The notes below the pieces were generated by a model, which saw only the letters and a program-made list of their open reading frames with translations, was not told the DNA's origin and did not search any database. A program made the translations under genes and the position numbers. A stretch of 8,066 bases of DNA, taken from assembly GCA_021832495.1 (NCBI GenBank), contig JAKBKR010000079.1, positions 1 through 8,066 of the forward strand. The letters are read 5' to 3'. Below are positions 4,575 to 8,066 of the stretch, in pieces; within the stretch, counting starts at the first letter, position 1, and each line of letters begins with the position of its first letter. The stretch comes from a bacterium. Its GTDB lineage: Archaea > Thermoplasmatota > Thermoplasmata > Lutacidiplasmatales > UBA184.

Positions 4575-5588
4575 GGCTTGTTTTTTTCCCCGTCTGCCAG
4601 GATCCACCGCTCGTGCTTCCAGCCAACCGATGTGCGCGGCTCCTCTCGCCTCCTCCTGTGTGTAACCCTCATTGCGTAGACGCACATACGTCTCTCTCCC
4701 CTCCTCTCTCTTCCGGTCACGCTCCTCACGAGCCTGAGCCTTGGCGAGAGGATCCGACAACTCCAGTCTACGTTGAGCCTCGTGGAGCGAGCGTTGGATC
4801 CGCTCCATCTTAGCTTGAGTGTACGATGTCCAGAACTCCGTGCCGTCAAGCGGCTCGTAGGTTAACTGAGAATATTTGCGGACCTGATAGAAGCCGAAGC
4901 TTCTCATCTGCCGGCGTAGGTAACGGATCTTGGACGGACGCTCGTGGGCCACGGCGCGGCCGGGGCGCTCCGCGTCACAGTAGACCCAAAATCGACAGGA
5001 CCGCTCGCGGAACTCAGGGTCGAGGTCCTCCAGGTGCGGGATCAGGTAGAAGACGGTGATCCCCTTCGCCCGGACCTTGTTGACAGCCTTGACGAGCTCG
5101 ATGTTCTCGACGGATTGCCACTGACGGTTGTACCCTCCCTCAATGGCCTCATCAGAGACAACCGCGTCGCCGAAGGACCGAGACTCGTAGAGGGCCAGCA
5201 TGTCCCGTGCATCGTAGGCTACTTGTTTCGTTGGGTCGAACGCATCCGGTCGGTCCTGGGCGTCCTTGAAGGCCTTCGTCCAATCCAGGCTCTTCACCAG
5301 GTCAGGCAGGAGGTCCTCGGGAGGGACTCTGCGATCACACACCCGAGCGAAGGCCTCGGGTGATAGCTCTGGTAACAGCCGAGTGGCCGCCTGTACATCT
5401 CTGGCCGCACGCAGGGCGAGAGTGGACTTTCCCACGCCAGATTCCCCGGAGACCACGACGACGTTGTGCCACTTGCGGTGGATCCTGAGCGCAAGGAGGA
5501 GCTGCAAATAGTTCCAGCAGTCTGCTGGAGTAGGTGCATCTTTCTCCACGTGCCCATAGAGATAAGCGAGAAGGTCGTCATCCGCCAT
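4566..5588 (-). CDS. P-loop ATPase, Zot/FtsK-HerA-like
   Basis: 340 residues. After an N-terminal helical part comes a clear Walker A, G48-ESGVGK54-S55-T56, on a hydrophobic strand (NVVVVSG), then Walker B AVVSD146-E147. A following segment, GITVFYLIPHLEDLDPEFRERSCRFWVY (split around residue 185), resembles the 'I.Q....LD..IR' region of DNA-translocating and Zot-like ATPases. Residues 255-340 are highly charged helices, probably coiled-coil, with a basic end. Such ATPases drive DNA transfer, packaging or filament assembly in mobile elements, but the exact family is not fixed; a general AAA-type ATPase is the alternative. Its ATG lies 11 bases inside the preceding gene's end, so translation is probably coupled, and the membrane protein two genes upstream is a plausible partner. 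It ends overlapping the winged-helix gene by 9 bases. Confidence 0.75.
   Translation of the reverse strand: MADDDLLAYLYGHVEKDAPTPADCWNYLQLLLALRIHRKWHNVVVVSGESGVGKSTLALRAARDVQAATRLLPELSPEAFARVCDRRVPPEDLLPDLVKSLDWTKAFKDAQDRPDAFDPTKQVAYDARDMLALYESRSFGDAVVSDEAIEGGYNRQWQSVENIELVKAVNKVRAKGITVFYLIPHLEDLDPEFRERSCRFWVYCDAERPGRAVAHERPSKIRYLRRQMRSFGFYQVRKYSQLTYEPLDGTEFWTSYTQAKMERIQRSLHEAQRRLELSDPLAKAQAREERDRKREEGRETYVRLRNEGYTQEEARGAAHIGWLEARAVDPGRRGKKQASK
4575..4590 (+). terminator. T-rich terminator after the winged-helix gene
   Basis: Seven T residues (4581-4587) lie 6 bases after the TGA of the winged-helix gene. Archaeal RNA polymerase terminates at such U-rich runs without needing a hairpin. On the opposite strand the same bases encode Lys-Lys near the ATPase C-terminus. 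Confidence 0.5.
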
Positions 5589-6429
5589 CGCGCTTGTTCC
5601 CCGCTCCGAGCTCCGCGGAGCGCCGTGTGAGCTCCTGGACGCTGGTGTCCACCCCAGAGGTCAAGACCAGGGCTGCGAACTCCCGGCGTTCGTCCTCGTG
5701 CCACTCCTCGGTGCCCACGAGCACCTCGGCAGTCGATGGATTCTTCAGCATCCACTCCACCTGGGCTCTTCGCTCGCCTTCTTCCGGCGTAGCCTCGGCT
5801 GCGGCCCACATCGACTCTAAGTCGGCAAGGATCGGCCCGCGCAGGAACGTGAGGGCCTTCTTCTTATCCACGAGGGCCACATCTCCCAGACGCTGCATGT
5901 GCTGGAGGAAGGTGGCTACCACGCCGTTGCGGTATTGTGCCGGGGCGAGGCGATTTCCAAAACCTCCCTCGAACATGTCCGAGTCGAGGCTGAGGTCGAT
6001 GCGGTCTCCGAGTGCCTTCTTGTGCTTTGCGAGTTCCGCTTCGAGTACCGTCACCTCTGCACTTTTTGTTTTCTCGGGTGGGGAAGGAACATCTGCCGGG
6101 GGCAGCAACGACCGTATGATCGCAGAGGTCTTGCATCTCGGACAGAGTCGATATTTTACGCATGGCCCGAGGGAGGCCATAGGCTCCTCGTATTCAGCGA
6201 TCAGCTTCCATCGCACATGACCGTCCCTGGGCTCCCAACTATGCCGGACCTCTACGAGCCCGTACCCGGCGAAGACCCTCCGCCAGAACTCCATATAGTC
6301 CAGAGAAGCCAAGAGGAGCTCGACCTGGTGCCACTGACGCGCTCGTGCCCCGTCGGGATCCAGGATGTCCCATAGCTCCCGCTGTTCCTCGGAGACAGTA
6401 ACCTGTTCAAGCGTGAGTGGTCTCCTCAT
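5578..6429 (-). CDS. Unknown cytoplasmic protein with a CPRC motif
   Basis: 283 residues from ATG 6429. A GTG 15 bases upstream (6444) would give 288 residues, but that GTG lies inside the Shine-Dalgarno-like GGTGAGG (6445-6439), 9 bases before the ATG, so the ATG is preferred. No family is recognised. The N-terminal third (to about residue 95) is mixed and Trp-rich (WHQVELLLASLDYMEFWRR), followed by C90-VKYRL-C96-PRC99, possibly a zinc site lacking an obvious fourth ligand. A Pro-rich linker and helical stretches (VTVLEAELAKHKKALGDR) lead to a helical acidic C-terminus. No signal peptide or membrane segment is seen. It overlaps the upstream membrane-protein gene by 23 bases and the ATPase gene by 11, so it is probably made together with both and may bridge them. 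Confidence 0.75.
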   Translation of the reverse strand: MRRPLTLEQVTVSEEQRELWDILDPDGARARQWHQVELLLASLDYMEFWRRVFAGYGLVEVRHSWEPRDGHVRWKLIAEYEEPMASLGPCVKYRLCPRCKTSAIIRSLLPPADVPSPPEKTKSAEVTVLEAELAKHKKALGDRIDLSLDSDMFEGGFGNRLAPAQYRNGVVATFLQHMQRLGDVALVDKKKALTFLRGPILADLESMWAAAEATPEEGERRAQVEWMLKNPSTAEVLVGTEEWHEDERREFAALVLTSGVDTSVQELTRRSAELGAGNKRDGG

Positions 6430-8029
6430 GCTCCCGGTCCTCACCCTCTGACGGTGGTGGCTGTGGTTTCTCTTCCGCCACCTTAGACGTGGCCCTCCTG
6501 CGTAGTTCCTCCGGGGACCTGGGGGAAGTTAGCATCTTCCTGCCCCTGGCGAATTGCTCCACGTCCGCCCGAGCGTAGGCGTGAGCCACACCGTGTACCA
6601 CGCCGAGCATGTGCGACACCGCGAGCCGGTCCTCCTCGTTGTCGCTGCTCATGGTCTGTGCATCGTACACTTCGGCCAGGATAGCGGCCACGTCCTTTCT
6701 ACGAGGGAAGACCCCCTCGAGGTAGGCCTCGGACCAGTGAGGCAGGAGATCCCGGACCTTGACGGTCGTACGCTGGAGTCCGTCAGCGGTCCAACTCAGT
6801 TTGTTCCGAGTGTGCCATCCCCTCTCCAGGTGATAGCGCACCCGTCGCAGAGGGTAGCGGGCATCGTACTGAGCGGACCGATCCGTGTCGACACGGTAGT
6901 ACTCGGTTAGTTGCTCAGGGAGCGTGGAAGGAAGGCTTTTGGGAGGCATCCTTAGTTCCTGCCCCAAGACCGTTATCCGTTTGCCACGGACAGGGGGAAG
7001 GGGTTTCCCCCATACACGGACGGCGAATACCTCTACCCACGTCTCGCAGGAGCACCTTAGACCTGTCCGGGTCCTGACCATAGGCAGCGAGAACGTAGGC
7101 TCCTCGGCGTCTTCGGTACTGGTGCCTTTGACGGAGTGGAACTGCCATATCTCGTAGTTGTGCCACAGACGAGGTAGGTAGGGGTAGGCGGCAATCGCCG
7201 CCATTGCCGGGAGGAACAACGTGGAGGGCGTCCCGTTGACGAATTGATTGAAGGGCACATAGTCCTCGAAGACCAAAAAAAACGAGACGAAAGCGATAGG
7301 AACGGGCCACAGAAGCCACGGAACCGGAGGAGACATGCCAATCACCTTGGCGAGGGCTCGGGCTCGCCAGAGAGCCACCAGGAGGCACGCAAAGACCACC
7401 CCGGTGACAAGCAGGACCAGGAGAGGTAGCCCACCTGAGGTATCTACCCACTGAAGGGAGCTTACCGCCGGGGTCTCAACCTGGAAGTTCCATGTCGCAA
7501 AGCCAACGTGCACGGTGAGCTGTTCGACCCCGGTAGTGTTCGGCAAAAGGATAGTCGCCTGCCCGTACCCCGAGTCTCCCGGCCACGAGGTTATCGTCGT
7601 GTTCCGAGCCCACACCTGGTCTACGGGTGTCTGCAGATAGACCCTCTGTGGTATGAGCGTCCCGTTAGGCCCTGTCTCATTGGCCCAACGTGAGGTCTCG
7701 CCCCACATCCACTCTTCGACTATCACCGAGACGGTCACAGGCCCTTGACCGAAGTTGCTAACCTGGACCTGGATGCTGCTGTCGTACACGAAGTCGCCAT
7801 CAGTGAGGGGACTGGACCCGAATACCGGGGGGACGCTCGGTATGTTCGGGGAGCTGATGTCCGCTTGAATGAACGCTCCAGCCCCAGGCGCTACTTCTTT
7901 CATGGGCACGGTGGTAGCATCCGCCGCGGCCTGCGGCAACGCCATCGGGAGGGCGAGCAGGAGGACCAAGAGGCACAGGACCTTTCGTGCCCTACGCCCC
8001 GGTGTAATCCACCCGTCCCTTGTGTCCAT
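6407..8029 (-). CDS. Secreted/membrane protein with three transmembrane helices and a large cytoplasmic tail
   Basis: 540 residues. The N-terminus looks like a signal peptide: basic RRARK, a hydrophobic core (VLCLLVLLLALPMAL), and an Ala-rich end near residue 37. Residues 38-199 are a probably extracellular beta-rich domain with CARDB/Ig-like strand spacing (IQVQVSNFGQGPVTVSVIV) and N-glycosylation sequons at N117, N122, N143 and N164; a fifth, N265, lies in a short loop. Three hydrophobic segments follow: about 200-221, 236-256 and 269-288. The rest (290-540) is soluble, includes CSCETW near 326 and ends in a charged tail. It could be an anchored envelope, conjugation or secretion component working with the ATPase encoded two genes on; no family was recognised. 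The frame is open upstream to the window edge, so an earlier start is possible, but the signal peptide supports 8029. Confidence 0.75.
   Translation of the reverse strand: MDTRDGWITPGRRARKVLCLLVLLLALPMALPQAAADATTVPMKEVAPGAGAFIQADISSPNIPSVPPVFGSSPLTDGDFVYDSSIQVQVSNFGQGPVTVSVIVEEWMWGETSRWANETGPNGTLIPQRVYLQTPVDQVWARNTTITSWPGDSGYGQATILLPNTTGVEQLTVHVGFATWNFQVETPAVSSLQWVDTSGGLPLLVLLVTGVVFACLLVALWRARALAKVIGMSPPVPWLLWPVPIAFVSFFLVFEDYVPFNQFVNGTPSTLFLPAMAAIAAYPYLPRLWHNYEIWQFHSVKGTSTEDAEEPTFSLPMVRTRTGLRCSCETWVEVFAVRVWGKPLPPVRGKRITVLGQELRMPPKSLPSTLPEQLTEYYRVDTDRSAQYDARYPLRRVRYHLERGWHTRNKLSWTADGLQRTTVKVRDLLPHWSEAYLEGVFPRRKDVAAILAEVYDAQTMSSDNEEDRLAVSHMLGVVHGVAHAYARADVEQFARGRKMLTSPRSPEELRRRATSKVAEEKPQPPPSEGEDREHEETTHA
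6439..6445 (-). promoter_or_regulatory. Ribosome-binding site that decides the start of the 283-residue gene
   Basis: On the minus strand GGTGAGG matches the archaeal anti-Shine-Dalgarno consensus (GGAGGTGATC region) and sits 9 bases before ATG 6429. It contains the alternative GTG codon, which argues against that codon as the start. Confidence 0.45.
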
Positions 8030-8066
8030 GTTCGACCAGTCCCCGACGACAGAGAGGCCCGCAGCG

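Noticed and set aside
4334..4813. 159-codon plus-strand open frame overlapping the winged-helix gene
   Set aside because: It runs through the winged-helix gene in another frame and then antisense to the ATPase. The peptide is low-complexity and Pro/Ser-rich; the 76-residue frame has the recognisable fold.
6430..6444. GTG 6444 as the start of the gene after the membrane protein
   Set aside because: The GTG is part of the GGTGAGG ribosome-binding site that serves ATG 6429.
7275..7282. A8 run (T8 on the minus strand) as a terminator
   Set aside because: It encodes the Phe-Phe-Leu core of the second transmembrane segment of the 540-residue protein, and the frame continues intact, so it is read as coding sequence.

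Overview
The window looks like part of an archaeal mobile genetic element (plasmid, provirus or integrated element). It holds a replication operon, a divergent regulator and a membrane-protein/ATPase operon. The archaeal assignment rests on a GINS-like replication protein, a short archaeal-style winged-helix regulator, a C2H2 zinc-finger protein, promoter geometry consistent with leaderless transcripts, and a secreted/membrane protein with several N-X-S/T sequons. DNA is fairly GC-rich. I cannot name the host lineage; a Thermoplasmatota-like euryarchaeon is only a guess. No tRNA, rRNA, integrase, transposase, CRISPR array or att site is visible.

Right part (8029 to 4566, minus strand): three tightly packed genes. 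They encode a 540-residue secreted/membrane protein with three membrane helices and a large cytoplasmic tail, a 283-residue unknown protein with a Cys cluster, and a 340-residue P-loop ATPase. A membrane protein next to an ATPase suggests a transport, conjugation or virion-assembly module, but no protein could be assigned to a named system.

Middle (4237 to 4574): a divergent control region of about 106 bp separates a plus-strand winged-helix regulator from a minus-strand ribbon-helix-helix regulator. Both have TATA-like sequences placed for leaderless transcripts, and the region carries repeated TATGC motifs that could be operators.

Left part (4237 down past position 1, minus strand): a replication operon in which every junction is an overlap or a 1-base gap. 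The order is RHH regulator, 1008-residue primase-polymerase/helicase, a 65-residue protein, a 24-codon mini-ORF, a C2H2 zinc-finger protein, a GINS A-domain-like protein, and the start of a further gene running off the window.

The most striking signal is inside the primase-helicase gene. Twelve copies of ACGGCACC (consensus CKACGGCACCY) lie in 227 bp, in both orientations and in all three reading frames, with several arranged as long perfect dyads. This looks like an iteron-type origin or a protein-binding array embedded in the replication gene, comparable in layout to the phage lambda origin inside gene O. No stretch above 300 bases lacks a gene.
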